A stretch of 64,000 nt of DNA from Trichopria drosophilae (GCA_030407085.1 CM059587.1:101613001-101677000), one strand, 5' to 3'. Counted from the first letter of the stretch, positions 14,210-27,624 are shown. The notes: generated by a model from the letters alone, not told the origin. A program made the numbers and translations.

Positions 14210-14660
14210 GCTATCAGATTTTCTTCAGATTTAAAATGGCGAATTCAATATGGCGCACCAAAAATTGCAATATTTTGCAAATCCTCTCAAAAACAGCTTA
14301 AAAATGAGTTTACAATAGAATACATTTATAATTAGCCAAAACTACCCCTAGCAAGTAGTTAGAACCCATTTTTATCACTGATCCGATATTTCGAAATCTG
14401 CAAATCTATATAAGATTCCACGATTTTCTAAAATTTCCAAATTTAGCTTCTCCATATTGGATGCGTTATTTTGATTTTTGAAAGTGTAATGCCATATTCG
14501 TGATCAGCGATCCCATAAATCCCGGAGTAATTATTTTTGTGAAGATTTGCAAACGTTTGCAATTTTTGATCCGCCAAATTGGATCGGAATTTTTAATTTC
14601 TTAAATGTAACAGGGATTCCATAATCTCTGGTCGTGCAGATTAAAAAAATAACACTATAG
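14210..14660. repeat. Cluster of GGCGGATCC-family units in both orientations
   Basis: Starts with TTAAAATGGCGAATTCAATATGGCG-like sequence on the + strand. Inverted units with GTGATCAGCGATCCCATAAA and TTGATCCGCCAAATTGGATC follow at about 120-140 bp spacing. The ends of neighbouring units have decayed. Confidence 0.6.
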
Positions 14661-15039
14661 TGTAATTACGAATGTTGTGAATTTCGACTAATGTTAGTTC
14701 CTAATAATGTTGCAATGTTATTGTACTTTAAATTAAAAAATGTTGGATTGATTGATTGGACTAAAAACATGAAAATTTAAGATTTAATTAGTTTTTAGTT
14801 TTTAAGAATTAATTTTAATTTAAAAACGTGCATTTTCTATGAGGCATAACGTTTCAACGGATTAAACATTAACAACAATAACACGGCTTCTAGTAATTTA
14901 CTATTCTAATATATTTATAAACATAAAACCATTTTTTTTATTTTTTTCATTTTGAATAAAAATGATTCATAACAAATAAATTTCGAAATGTTGAAATAAT
15001 TCGGCTGTACATAGTCGTATAACAATAAGCATCTTAATA

Positions 15040-15200
15040 TCAATCTAAAGATTTTCGGAGGTTGCTTAATTTGATCATAGAAAATGGCGGATCCAATATG
15101 GTAACAACAATTTAAAATTACTTTTCCGCCATATTTGATCCGCCATTTTGAATTTTGAGAAACTTCCATTAGTTTCGTAATCGACGACTCCAAAAAACTA
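15040..15200. repeat. Head-to-head pair of GGCGGATCC-family units
   Basis: AAAATGGCGGATCCAATATG (15082-15101) is followed within 35 bases by TTTGATCCGCCATTTTGAAT on the opposite strand. The family's outer end (GACTCCAAAAAA) closes the second unit. The pair would fold into a hairpin. Confidence 0.65.
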
Positions 15201-18194
15201 TTAAATACGTTGAAAATTTTTGTCTAGAAACATTCCTCTCCTTCAAAGGTTCAAAGTAATTAAATTAATAAAGACGAATATTTGAAAGGGATTCATTGCA
15301 CTCAAGAAACGAGTAGCACAAAGTTATTCACTCTAGCTTCAAAGATTTCGCGAAACGGAAGTCTCGTCAAAGACTAGCACTACTGAGGTTAGGTCAATAT
15401 TTGGATTGGTCGAATAGAGACGAGCATCGAAACTCGGTCAAGGACCACGAGCTTTTTCGTGTATACGTTATCGAAATCAATCATTTCATTGCAAAAATGA
15501 AACCGACGATCTGGAACGACGGTTTTCGATTCGAAAGAAAAAGAAAAAGAATTGCCCTATTGAGCTTTATACATGAAGAAAGCCGTCTCGGCTAGAGACA
15601 CGAGTCACCTTTTATCCTTCCGACCGACGACGATACTCTATTGTCAAACTCTCACGTACATTTACGTAATTTGCTCGAGCTTTCCAGAAATACGATATAT
15701 AGGAATAATAATCCCAGAACAGTTGTTCTGATCAAAGAGAGGAAACTAGCACCAAGAAAATATGTTTTTCTTTCAACTGAAGCGTTTTTCAATTTCTGAA
15801 GTGCAATTATAAGCGAATTCATATATATCGGAACTCAAATTTGTACAATAAAAAAATTGTCGACTAAAAGAGTTCTTCATTATTGAGAAAGGTTCACCAA
15901 TTACTTTGGATTGACGATCTTTTATTTTTTCGTTTGATAACGAAATGTTCCAATTAACTCCCTATCAAATGAATTACAGAAATACGTTATGTTCTTTTGT
16001 TGAAAGCTTTGCTGAAAAATGGCAAGTTAAAGTTATGCAATTAAAAAAGGCAAATCCAAGGCGATGGTCGTAAATTTTAATGTATTGAAGAAAGTAAAAA
16101 GAGGTAAACATAAATATAGTTATCAATATTCATTTATTCCTTATATAAGTAAGAATTTGATCTGCAAAATTCGGAAGTATTTGAAAGTTCTTCATGAAAA
16201 TCCAAGTGATTGTTTAGAACTTTTTAGATTTTGTAAATTTCACTCACTCATTACAGCAATTATTTGCTCACTACCAAATAAAATAGTAACTTACGTTCAT
16301 TTCAAATTAAGCACGTTTTAAAAATCCTTATCGGTACCTCGGGAATACTTTTACTCCAATCCCTCGTTAAATCATGAATGATGCAAAGGTTTCTTTCTAC
16401 TCGATATTCTTAGTTAAGTGCGGTAAATGAGAATTAACCCTAAGTAACTTTCTTGAAAATAAATCAAAAGTGAATGCAGTCGACGCTCGCCACTGCCGAC
16501 ACGGTTTGGATATCGAAAAATCTGATCGCTACAGGAAGTTCTTAAAAGTCGTCGCTGTAAGTAGTAAAAGTCGACGGCAAGTCAGACGGAAGGGACTTGT
16601 AATTGCTAATTAACGTTTTACTTGTGAAAATCCATGCACACTAATGGTCTTTTATCAAGTCAAATTTACAAAAAAACTACGAGAGTTGTTAATAATAGTT
16701 TCTTTTTTGGATTTCATATGTTTTTATTAATTAATAAAATTGAAACTAAATATTTTTCTTTCGTAACCTTTATTTTACACAATATTAGCTATAAGTTGGT
16801 TCTTGAAAAAATGTGTCACAAATGCGATGTATTACTTGAACACGTATAACAATAATTACAATAACAATAATTTCAAATATTTACCTTTCCTAATATTTAT
16901 CATTCAGATAAAAATTAAAAAATAAATTTAAGTTGAAAAACAAATCTAAATTCATACTAAAACTGAATCAGATAAATTAAATATATATTTTGAATAATAT
17001 TAACCGGTTCACTATTATACTATTATATAAATGACATTGATAAATGTTAATAAAGGATGTAAATTAAACGCGTTATCATAAACTCGTAGATTTATACAAA
17101 AAATGAAATTCCCCTGTTTGCTACGTAATTCACACTTCATTAGTCAAATTATTCCCTAACGATTTTGCTGAAAGAACAGAATTACACTTATTAACTACTT
17201 CAGGTTTCAGGAAATAAACGATCACTCTTGTTAGCTAAGTTACGATAACAAATGAATATTATGATTAATTACTCGATTAATTACTTTGGTTTTGCAGTAA
17301 GCGTTGGAATTATATTTCTGACAGGTTTCACGCTGATTATTGCACAATTATTGCGCAATTATCAGTAAACCGTGCTATGCCTGCATTCTGTAAATTATCG
17401 CATTTGCATTAATTCTCGTGCAAAATGTTTCTTCTTCCATATAAACTACCACTCGAGTATCGCTATCTGATATAAACATAGGTCGTTCTGTATTTATATC
17501 GTTATTTATCAATTTTCCTCTGCATTCCGCAATATTATCTTTTCGTTATTTGTGTTAGCACCACGATACTATAAAAGCAAAGCGTATTTTATAAAAAAAA
17601 ATGTATTCAGATAATTAACGTTTACAATGATTAAATTTCAATATTCTTAAATTCTATTTATGTAAATTAATCTGCAGTTATATAACAAACATTTTATATT
17701 TACATAATACATGTAACATTTGTATAAATGTTATATAACTATTATATGTCTCGTGTTTATTGATTAATGAAGAGAAAGTAGGAAATTCATCGAAGTCATT
17801 ATAAAAGATCGCTTAGAAAAATAGGGAAATTTTTTAAAGGGCATTCTTAAATTTCGTAGACTTTTTATAATTAACTTAAGAAACATTCTTTTTTTAAGTG
17901 CTTAGTAATATACAATGAATTTTTCTCAAGGAAATGGTATTTATTCCCTAGATTGTAATTTCGACATATTTTTTTATATAGGAACTTTATTAAAATTTTA
18001 TAAATCTTTTCTACTGAAAAAATGTACGGAAAATGGTCGATTACGAATTAATTTCAGACTGTTTTGTGATATTCGCAATAACAAAAACATACTAATAGAA
18101 TATTACGAAAATATTATGCATCTATTTCATTTTGTTATTGTTGTAATTTTACACGAAATATCCTACAGCATAAAATTTGGTTCCAGCCGTCATT

Positions 18195-18223
18195 TTAAGG
18201 CATAAAATCGTGTTTTATGCCTT
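18195..18223. repeat. AAGGCATAAAA hairpin, probable relative of the GGCGTAAAA family
   Basis: AAGGCATAAAA and TTTTATGCCTT form an 11-bp perfect stem around TCGTG. It equals the GGCGTAAAA hairpin with CpG changed to CpA/TpG, the usual product of cytosine decay. Sequence to about 18.42 kb may belong to the same element. Confidence 0.5.
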
Positions 18224-20759
18224 AACAAAATTATCCGAATAAGAAAGTTCCTCAGCTTTTCGAGTATAAAATGTCAGACATAACCTTCAATTTGATACCC
18301 ACATGAGGAAAAAGTATGGCTGTAGCTTGGATGTGAATGTTTACACCCATGGGTGTAAACAGCTTTTGCCGTTCATCGACCATGTGGATCCTCTGCTGAC
18401 GTAAGAATTCATTTTAAACCCTTCATAGGAAATGTAGTTTTCGATTCATAGCCGTGAATTTTACTGCTGAACATTGCACGTTTAAGAATTCATGAAACCG
18501 GTTCAAGGAACGCATGAAACGAGGCATTAAAACTTTATAGCCAAATGAAGAATTTTTTGGTGGTTCGATCCTGAAAAGTATGTCAGCGACCTCAGTTCCT
18601 AAAATCTGACTTTGGGGGCTGAAGCAGACCCCCAAAATGCATACCTCGTGGTAACGTGTGACGAAAATAAATAAAATAACATATACCAACTATTTAAAAA
18701 ACAATTATTAAAACTTTTCATCTATAAAGATTGATTTAAAAATGTTGTAGGAATTTTTTAACATCTTTGTATTTCTGAATCGTGTCGAATAAACTTACAA
18801 AGTGCAAATTATTGGAAGAAATTAAATAATGGTTGCATATGTGCATTGCCGTGTATAATATAACATTAATACTATTGTCACTAATACTTAATATAATTAT
18901 TGTATTTATTCAATAAAATCACCAAATATCAAAGACGTTATTTTATTGTGTTATTACTAAAGAACTGTTTCATGAACTGCACTGTTGTATGAATAATGTT
19001 TCCTTGGGTCTCAAATTTTTATCTGATATTTTATATTCATCTTTGTTGTTAATCAACCACATGGAATGAATTATGCTTCAATGTTTCATACTAGAACTAC
19101 AATACGTAAATAATATTATAATTTTGAAAGTAACTTCGTCTTCATATCAAACTTCATTAGAAATGCTCTAGCAACAACAATTTAAATAGTTTAAAAAGAG
19201 AGGTGAGGGAGGAAGTTTATAATTAAATAAAATATGTATTTATAGCATTGGATGTGAGGATATTCGTTTATCTAGAGCAGAGATTATCTCTGCATTTTTT
19301 CAGAACCATTTCATCATAAAATTAATTTCATTAATATTTAAAAAATGTCAATTTGACCAGTAGGATGGTCCATGAAACATTTTACAAAATAATCCAAATT
19401 CCTAAAATTCAATATTTGATCCATAAATATTTTCTGGTTTTAACTTTTAATTATTCCATCATGTTTTTTAATCCTTTTTAGATTTATTCCATTATGATAG
19501 TTATATATTGAATTGAATTACATTTGTTATATTTGTATATCAAGGGCAGAATTAAACTATTTTATAAGGCAGAGAAAGTTGACATTTTAGATGATAACTC
19601 AGGTTATTTATTTTGACATTGTGTGGCTTATTATTCTGCTGAAATGTTAAATTAAAGCTATTCAAAGTATTTTCGAAGTCGTTTCTATATATTGTTGTCT
19701 GATTTTCAAAATTTAATCATACCGATTCTACATGGTCAACAAATTTTGTTAACCTCCTTTCGTGATTATGACGTTTGAGGCGGAAAACAATTTCTTTCTT
19801 TGCTGAATCTGAAGTTAGATATACAAATTTCAAAATCGATGATTTAATACGAACCTGTTAGATATTGGGATTTTTAAATGCTTGTCACTTTCTTTTTAAT
19901 TCAAGACAGTATATCAAGTAATAAAAAACTACTCACAATAATTAATGTATGATAATGTATGTATGATATTCTTGATATCAATAAGCACCTACTGAAAAAG
20001 TTTTACATTAAAAATGTATTATTAGAAAATTTATTATTGGAAAATGTATTTATTCAATTCATATAAAATATGATAGAGTATTTTGAGTTCCTCTCTTCTT
20101 GAATTTGTTGTTAGAACCATTTATTGTGACCACGGTAACAAGTGTACCAATATTCATTTTGATAAAGTAACTTAATTTTGTCAGTCCACCATCCGTCAAT
20201 TTTAATTATGACAATCGGAGTTTATAATACCGAAAAGCTTCAACAATTTTGTCGACATTTTTCATTCTTCTTAAAATACACGATAATTTTTATTACAATA
20301 ATGTATTCTGAAGATGGTGAAATAAATGACCGAAAACTGAAACTAAATTTTTGATTTTAATTAATTATTCCCTATTCACTGATAGATTATAAAAACGTTT
20401 TAATTTCAATTTTAAATACAAAGATCACTAACAAACACTCTATTTTATTAATTATTCTAGAACGTTAGTCTATAAACTTTGGAAAATGAAGATATAATCT
20501 GTTGTCTAAAATAACAAAAAATATTAGAAATTTTACTCGGTCTAAACCATGTAATAACTATCGCCTCTAACAGGGTTAAATGTATTCAAATTAAAAGCAT
20601 AAAAATCTTGAAATGATTGGCATGTTTAGCCATTTCTCCATCAGTATTATTTTAATATTTTCTTAATATTTTCTGAATTCTTATAAATCTTTTTATAAAT
20701 ATTCAGATAAGATATCTTTTTTTCTCGATGTGTTAAAAGTTTTAACAAATCTCTGTTAG

Positions 20760-21065
20760 GGATAAACTTGTTTTGTTCCAGTTTCCTCCATCGATTTCGT
20801 ATCCATCGATATCCTTCACGTCTCTTCTCTTTCTTTCGGCCTCTTTGTCTTTATTATTTTCTACAGATAAGATTAATGTTTCACTTTTCTGCAAATCCGT
20901 TCCAAGTTTTCTCTCCCTCTTCATCAATTCGTGTTTCTTACGACGTCATTCTGGCCGAATCCCCTCCTTTTTCGTTTACCACCTAATTTCTACATCTATC
21001 ACAGTTGATCTTCCTGCATTTGCTATTTCTCATGTTTCCCTCTCTTGGACGGTTTTTGCCTAATC
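20760..21065. other. Pyrimidine-rich block
   Basis: A 300-bp segment of the + strand is strongly enriched in C and T (CTTCTCTTTCTTTCGGCCTC and similar). The stop-free frames of 61 to 96 codons on either strand follow from this bias. No splice or promoter assignment is possible. Confidence 0.4.
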
Positions 21066-22167
21066 ATCGCAGGATTTCAATTATTTCACGTCATTTTTTG
21101 TTTAATAGTTTCGATTTTCAACGTTTCTTCTGACATTTTTTATCAGCATTTTTTCCTCTCATGTTCGTATTGACTAATTTACTGGAAAATTTCCTATTTC
21201 ATTCTTGAGATAATTCGTTTTTCACACCCTTTTAAGGGAATGATTTATTTGAAACCATTATATCTCAATTTTTCGGATAATAGTGTATATAAATAGAACG
21301 TATACGTATACTTGCGGACAATTCATATATAGGCAAATTTTAGAAAAGTTATGTTAGTGTGTGTTTTACCAATTTACGTTGTTCTTAAGTTGTTAAAACC
21401 TTCAACTTAGTTAAATATATTGAATTCCCTAGATTTGACATATGCGGTGGTTTTTGGCGTACCCTGTTTATTGACGTGTTATTACGGTCATGTGTGTCAA
21501 GTATGAGTGAATGTCAAGGACTGTTCGTGGTACATAAAAAATTAAACAAGTTTTTAAATTTGTTGATGATAAAAATAATAAATTTTCATTAAGGTAGTAT
21601 TTAATTTCCTGATAATTTAAGTAATTCTCACTTAATAAAAATGCAGCGTCCAACCAAATGGTGAAATGAGTGACGAGGTGTCATATTTTAAATTGTTACA
21701 TTTTGTTCGTGAGTTTTTTCCATTAAGGTGGGGATTCATAATACATTGACGAGTGAAACTATACGTTTGATGTCTTAAATATATCTCGTTTTGGAAGATC
21801 TCTCTTTTAGTAAAGGGATTCCCAGAGGTGAGATATGTACTTCTTCCCGAGACCGCTAGGTGGCTGTTGAATCCGAAAATGAAATAGCGTGATATTTACT
21901 TCATACGCAAACGAATAAGTGATGAGCAATAATGAAAAGCGGAAGTGCTTTTTCGATATTTAGCAAGTAATATCACAATTTTATATTATTATTGTTTGGC
22001 CCCCATTGTATATTGCATGTAATCACCATCCAATCCAATGTATAAATGTAAAAACGATAAAAAGGAACTCAGGTAATTTATATAAATTAATAATTAAGAC
22101 ACAAAAATAGAATCTGTGATTTTCAGAAATTTGCTTTTCATTTATATTATTTATTCTCCCCTTTTCT

Positions 22168-22312
22168 GAGACCTCATATTTAAGAGGTCTTGTAGAGCTC
22201 TTAGAATCGACGCATAAGTCTTCTTAAAGAACACATTAAGAGCTCTCTTTGATAAGTATTTAGGACATCTTACCATTTTTAAAAATTCTTAAAGAGATCT
22301 TCAAGATGTCTT
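22168..22312. repeat. Array of AAGANNTCTT palindromes
   Basis: Variants of AAGANNTCTT occur seven times in 145 bp: AAGAGGTCTT, AGAGCTCTTA, AAGTCTTCTT, TAAGAGCTCT, AGGACATCTT, AAGAGATCTT and CAAGATGTCTT. Neighbouring copies also pair with each other: AGACCTC/GAGGTCT, GAGCTCTTA/TAAGAGCTC and GACATCTT/AAGATGTC form three consecutive stem-loops. Confidence 0.65.
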
Positions 22313-22680
22313 TTGGTTGTTTGGGTATATTCTGATGAAATCAATAGGAATGTAAAATTAAACATTTCAATGTGCGTAAGAGAGCCTGAAGAAGTCCTCA
22401 GGCACATGTGCTGTTAGTTTCTTCATTTTTAGTTCAAATTGCAATCCTCAACATAAAGTCTCAAATCATCATTTTAAATAAAATGAAAACATGGTACTTT
22501 AAATCTGACATAAAATGTAAAAATGTATTGCATTATGTTTATTGGACAATCGTCAGACTAAAAAAAACTTTTTTTCAATATGACGGATTTTAATCCTGTC
22601 AGATTCGCCATTATGGAGAACAAATCGTTAATACAGTGAAATCAATTCTTTAATATACATGTAATAAATAAAAATAAATG

Positions 22681-22990
22681 TGCACTGAGAACTTACCAGT
22701 AGTAAATATTATTACAATTGTAATAAATATTACTATTTTAGTACGAAAATGGAATATTAGTTCAGAAGTGAAAAAAAATCGTATTATATTTTGAAAAGTT
22801 ACTACTTGAAGTTGTAAAATTCAATGGAATCATGGCAAAATATGCTACGTAACTAGTAAATTTTACTACTTCAAGTAGTAACTTTTCAAAATGTAATATG
22901 AACTTTTGAACAAATATTTCATTTTCGTATTAAAATAGTAATATTTATTACAATTGTAACAACATTTACTACTGATGAGTTCTCAATGTA
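22681..22990. mobile_element. Small fold-back MITE
   Basis: Inverted arms 22681-22821 and 22859-22990 surround a 37-bp loop. Outer ends TGCACTGAGAACT and AGTTCTCAATGTA are inverse matches allowing for transitions. Inner ends pair through AAAAGTTACTACTTGAAG. Each arm also holds the local palindrome ATTACAATTGTAAT (decayed in the right arm). No coding potential. Confidence 0.8.
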
Positions 22991-23039
22991 TGTTTATGTG
23001 TTAATTTATTTGTTTATTTATCGTCAATTTTTCACGAGA

Positions 23040-23600
23040 TGAAACTTTTTCACAAGTGAACCAGAAAGTTGCAGATGATTGCCGAAAATTCTGCAAGGAT
23101 TATTATCGGCATATTTATATCGTTTCGTGTATATCAGGCCCTTTATCTTTCTCATCGACCCCCGTTCTTCGGGTTCTGCATCTCCTCGACCTCTTATGTG
23201 TAGTTCAAATTCTCGTGCTCTCGTCTACTCCACCTGTAAATCCACTCGAAAGTTTCTTTCACCGCAGCGACGAACTCCCGGTGCTCGTATCGATTCCCCT
23301 CGGAGATTCTTGTTAGACGCGACCTCTGGCTCACTTCGAAAAAGGAAAACTTAATGAAATATTAATGAAAAGCTCTCCCGATGCGCTCATTCGCTTTCGT
23401 TTGATGAAGCATTCGGCAGAAATTCGCGGATGTGGAAAAATTTTGTTCCCCTCTCAGAAAGCGATTGGAAGGAATTTGTCGAGAAGGATGCACCGAGCTT
23501 TGGAATTCAATTTTTTTTTGTTTCAAAGAAAATTTCATTGCAGGAGAATTCATGTATTAAAAGTAGTTAATGATGACTGAAGAGTCACTTCGAATCAATT
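23040..23600. other. GC-moderate segment, possibly constrained
   Basis: Base composition is clearly less AT-rich than the flanks, and stop-free frames of 63 to 91 codons occur on both strands, which is a composition effect. I recognise no protein. It could be an old exon remnant or a conserved non-coding block. The 29-bp tandem repeat follows 180 bp later. Confidence 0.25.
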
Positions 23601-23780
23601 GAGAAAATAAAGATTAATGAAAAAAGATTTTACTAATATTCAGAGAGCGAAAAGAGCCAGGAAGGATTATTACATATTCATGTGTATGCGTATTTTTACA
23701 CTGCTCTTAATAAAGGAATTTTCAGAATATAGCTGAACATCGAGACGCGATGCTTCGATGCGAGAAAGCGGGAATCCGTC

Positions 23781-23925
23781 ATTTCGTTTAAAAAACGAGG
23801 TAATTCAAAATTTCGCTCCAAAAATGGAGCATCTCGAAATTTCGTTTCAAAGTGGAGGCAATTCAGTATTTCATTTCTAAAGGACGGAAATTTTGAATTT
23901 CGTTCTAAAAAAGGGCTTATTTCAA
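23781..23925. repeat. Five-copy tandem repeat with exact 29-bp period
   Basis: Units begin at 23781, 23810, 23839, 23868 and 23897, each with ATTTCGTT or a close variant (ATTTCGCT, ATTTCATT), then a purine-rich stretch, then an AATTCA-like ending. The sequence differs between units but the spacing is exactly 29 bases every time, with no insertion or deletion. 29 is not a multiple of 3, so a coding repeat is excluded. It is a decayed minisatellite or an evenly spaced binding array. Confidence 0.85.
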
Positions 23926-24926
23926 TTCAGATTTTTGCTTTGCTGATTTCAACTGGTTAGAGCTATAACCTCAGGAGCTTTTACAAAAAGGCAAAATTTT
24001 TATTAGGTATACGGCTTGTGAAATAGAATTTTGGTATTTTAAGGTCAGAATTACATTTATGGAAATATATTGTAAGTTTAATTTTGATTTTACACTTTTC
24101 CAGTCTTAACATTAAGTTATATTAAATTTACTTTGGGATATTAATTTTATATTAATCATGTTAAGAAAACCCAAGTGTAAGCTTTATCGTGGGTGTTACA
24201 CTATATTTTAGCATCTAAACTCCACCAGAAAAGTTTTTCAATAGACATTTTTTTGTTTTAATTTTAATTTATCGAATTTTATTCTGGGTAATTTTTTCGG
24301 AAATTTCGGAAATTGAACATTTAAAATAGCGAACATGATATGACGATGTATTTTCATTCGTCATATCCTAGTCCAATGTTAAAAATCGCAAAGCTCAACG
24401 GGTTATTATGCAATTGGTATTTAATGGTATTGTTAAATTAGTTTTGAGATTGCTGATCAGGAACCGGGTTTAGTTTTTAAATATTCAAAATTAAAATGCC
24501 TTTTTGCAAAATCTGACTACAGTTTATTTTTCACATTACGAATAAAAATTCGCATTTATCGCCATTTTGAATCTTTGACAATGTTTTTCGATAAATTAAG
24601 AATAAAACAAAACTATTTCATTTTTTTTTTAAACAGGTGTATAACTTTTTTATTTCAGAATTGGAAAAATGGTGACTGCTCCATTGAAAAGAACGATTCT
24701 TGGAAGATTCCTAATATCGATTATTTCTCGTTGAGTTTAAATGTTAAAATTTAGCCTAAACTTCAGTAAGAAATTCGGTACATTTGTTTGTGGTTTCTAA
24801 AATTTACAACATTCTAAAGTTAAATACACAAAAAGTATAAAAAGTATTGTACTTTTACTGTATCTAAAATAAATTTATGTTATAATCCATACTTTATTGA
24901 GCATCCCTACAATACTTATTTGTGTA

Positions 24927-25105
24927 TCAAGGGCGTAAAATTGGGTTTTACGCCTCGACAATAGAACCCGAGAGACGGCAAAGTCGGCTCGATGTTCATA
25001 AGGGTGAAAATTCTACGCCCGAGATTCAAAAATGGTTTTTTGATGCGGTAGGCGTAAAATATGTTTATACCCCAGGTGGTGTCAAATAGGCGTTTTACGC
25101 CCGCA
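24927..25105. repeat. GGCGTAAAA hairpin-family element, copy 2
   Basis: Opens with GGCGTAAAA-TTGGG-TTTTACGCC, a 9-bp perfect stem. It then has CCCGAGAGACGG, TTCTACGCCC, GGCGTAAAAT and a closing GGCGTTTTACGCCC. It resembles 4605-4800 in word order. A stop-free minus-strand frame inside it is not a gene. Confidence 0.6.
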
Positions 25106-26439
25106 AATGACATCAAAAAGTAAGTAATTTCAAAATGATCAGAAATTTAATTTCCAATACGATTTTCTTAATGGCATAATTTTCATCCACACATTTCTGC
25201 ATATGACATATGTCAATTGACCACAGAAATATACTTTTGAGCAGAAGATGAGGTAATGTCAGTAACACAGCATGATAAATTGTATTTTATGGAATGTATT
25301 TAAGTAATATATACTTATTTCTGAAAAAATAGTTGTTATAATAACTTCTTAACACAGAGAAGAAATATTCAAAAATCCATTCTATATTATTACTAGGCTA
25401 TTGATAACCAAAATTGCAACCAACCTCATAAATTAGACTGAAATATTAACAGCAAAATACTTACCTATAATGCTGAATCAAATGTACCACTTTGGTTCTC
25501 TGTAATCATTTACGAACAATATTTTTAGATAAAATATTAGTGAGAAAACGATGTTTTGACAACGTTCTCAAATATTTTTTTGAAATACACAAATGTTAAC
25601 AAATCTAGCCATTACTTTTAAATTGTCTGCAAATTCAAGGAAACTTTAATTTATATTTTTAATAACAAACGCATAAACAGTACTCAATTTTAGTACACTA
25701 TTACATTTGCTTGCATTAAACGTATTTTTATTGACGTTTAACATCACAACAATATGAACCACGCATACGAGTACGATATAGAATACTACTCAATTTACGT
25801 TAAATACCAGTATGTTCGAAAAAATAGCAAAATAAAAAAAAAATGTTGGAAATATAAAAGTTCGTAAACTTTTCAAACAGATGTAAACGCCACGAGTTTT
25901 GAATTTTCAACATTGTAACACACATTGTTCACCACAGACTTGTACTTTTACAACGTGCTTTAAACATGAATCGATTTATTTTCGTCGCGTATCAAAATCC
26001 GCTGAATTTGTTGCAATGTATGCCTAAAGGTGATTGGAAGGATATTTTGTCGTTCAATTTAAAGTACCATGTGACATCTAAAAGTTTATTTAAGAGTGAA
26101 ATCACGCCGATTTAAAAAAAACATCGAATTTTATTTGTTTCTCTTCAAAAAATCGTAACCGTCTATTAAATGTTTTTATTTTATTTAAAAACAACTTTTT
26201 TTTTTAATAATGTATTTAATTTTAACGTTATGTTGACATCGAAACACCACTTTTTTGTATTTTAAAAAACTTACAAATGGAATTCGAATGAAAACCATAA
26301 AAGAGAATAAATTTCATCGTTTTTTAACTATAGCACGGTAAATTTTAAGTTTCAAGTTAATTTGTTGTTTTTAACTTTTTAATTCAATTCAAATTCTACT
26401 CTGTCGAAGGGGAGAAACTGTTCTGAGATTCTGCAGGGT

Positions 26440-26640
26440 GGAAATGAAAGGCTGTCCTCCACATTCTCTTTTATGGAGTTATAAGGAGGTTTTGACCTTT
26501 CTTTCGATCGTATAAATGGTTGCTTGTAACCAAATTGTTATCAGCCATGAAGAAGAACCATATGAATCCGAAACGTAGGCAAACAGACGATATCGAATAA
26601 AAATAGGGTTTTTATTTTACCATCCTTCCGAAATAAATGC
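26440..26640 (+). mobile_element. Possible retroelement 3' end with hammerhead-like core
   Basis: At 26544-26575 the sequence ATGAAGAAGAACC-ATATGA-ATCC-GAAACG recalls the conserved CUGANGA...GAAA core of hammerhead ribozymes found in Penelope-like elements and other retroelement termini. An AATAAAAATA polyadenylation-type signal follows near 26600. The first C of the core is A here and the intervening stem (GAACC with GAATCC) no longer pairs, so any ribozyme would be inactive. No reverse transcriptase is visible nearby. Confidence 0.3.
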
Positions 26641-27624
26641 CGACAAAATAAAGCAAATGCAATTGAACATAATTAAATTAATTTACTAAAATGAAAATGA
26701 TTTTTAAAATAAGAAATTACTCTTATTTGAAAAATCCAAAATAATGGTTTTGGGTACAAGTATGCAATATGCGATGGATTCGCCATTTTGAATTTTGAAT
26801 ATCTGACACGGGGTTCATGATCAGCGACACCAAAAAACTCCACAAACTATACAAAAGTTCGAAAAATAAGACATACGTTTTATACGTTATACGTTATATA
26901 ATGTATATACATTGCAACAATGAGCGCAATTTTTTAAATGACCGTTACTGAAATGGCGATTACGTTTCTTTTATCTGAATATTTAGAAACCACTATTGGA
27001 ATTTGACAAAAAATAACGGAAATTTTCAAAATGTAATTGAAATTGATAGTATTTAAAACTCCTAAATTGTATCATAAATTTCAGTTAATGACTTTGATTT
27101 GATAGATTACTTAAACTGAAATCATAATTAGAGATATCTACTAGCCAGCTGTGAGTATTAATAAATTCAAAAATTTACTCATGATTTGTATATATTTCAT
27201 TAATGTTAAATATAAAAATCTGAAAACGAGCCTGAAAACGAATCTGAAAACTGCAGTCGTGTGTTAAGTTTAGCTACGTTAGGTGTGGTGAGTGTAACAT
27301 CTTCTAAAAATAGTTAACTTTTAGTAAAGATGTATAAGTGGGGCAAATCGAGCACTTTTTGCGAGGGTAAATCGATCATTAAGGATTTCGTTTTAAAACC
27401 CGTTTAAATTCAACTTTTGTGTGTTATCTGTAGTCTTATTATCTTGTTTGAATTGAATCGATTTAGTCATTAAAATAAATGAATAGTGATCCTTCGATAC
27501 TTTATTGGGCATAAATCAGATAAAAAAGACAAGAAAAGTTTAATACCAAAATTGGATCTTAACCACTTCAATCGTAATGGATCATATATGTACAAAAAAA
27601 AATATTGACAAACGTGGTAATGGA

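Larger units (their letters stand above)
15270..22160. other. Mostly AT-rich stretch, no gene identified
   Basis: A GC-moderate patch at 15300-15720 carries a 64-codon frame without recognisable features. The rest is background apart from the hairpin at 18.2 kb and the pyrimidine-rich block near 20.8-21.06 kb. The frames at 16064-16321 and 17915-18205 are Lys/Asn/Phe-rich in the manner of translated AT-rich DNA. Confidence 0.4.
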
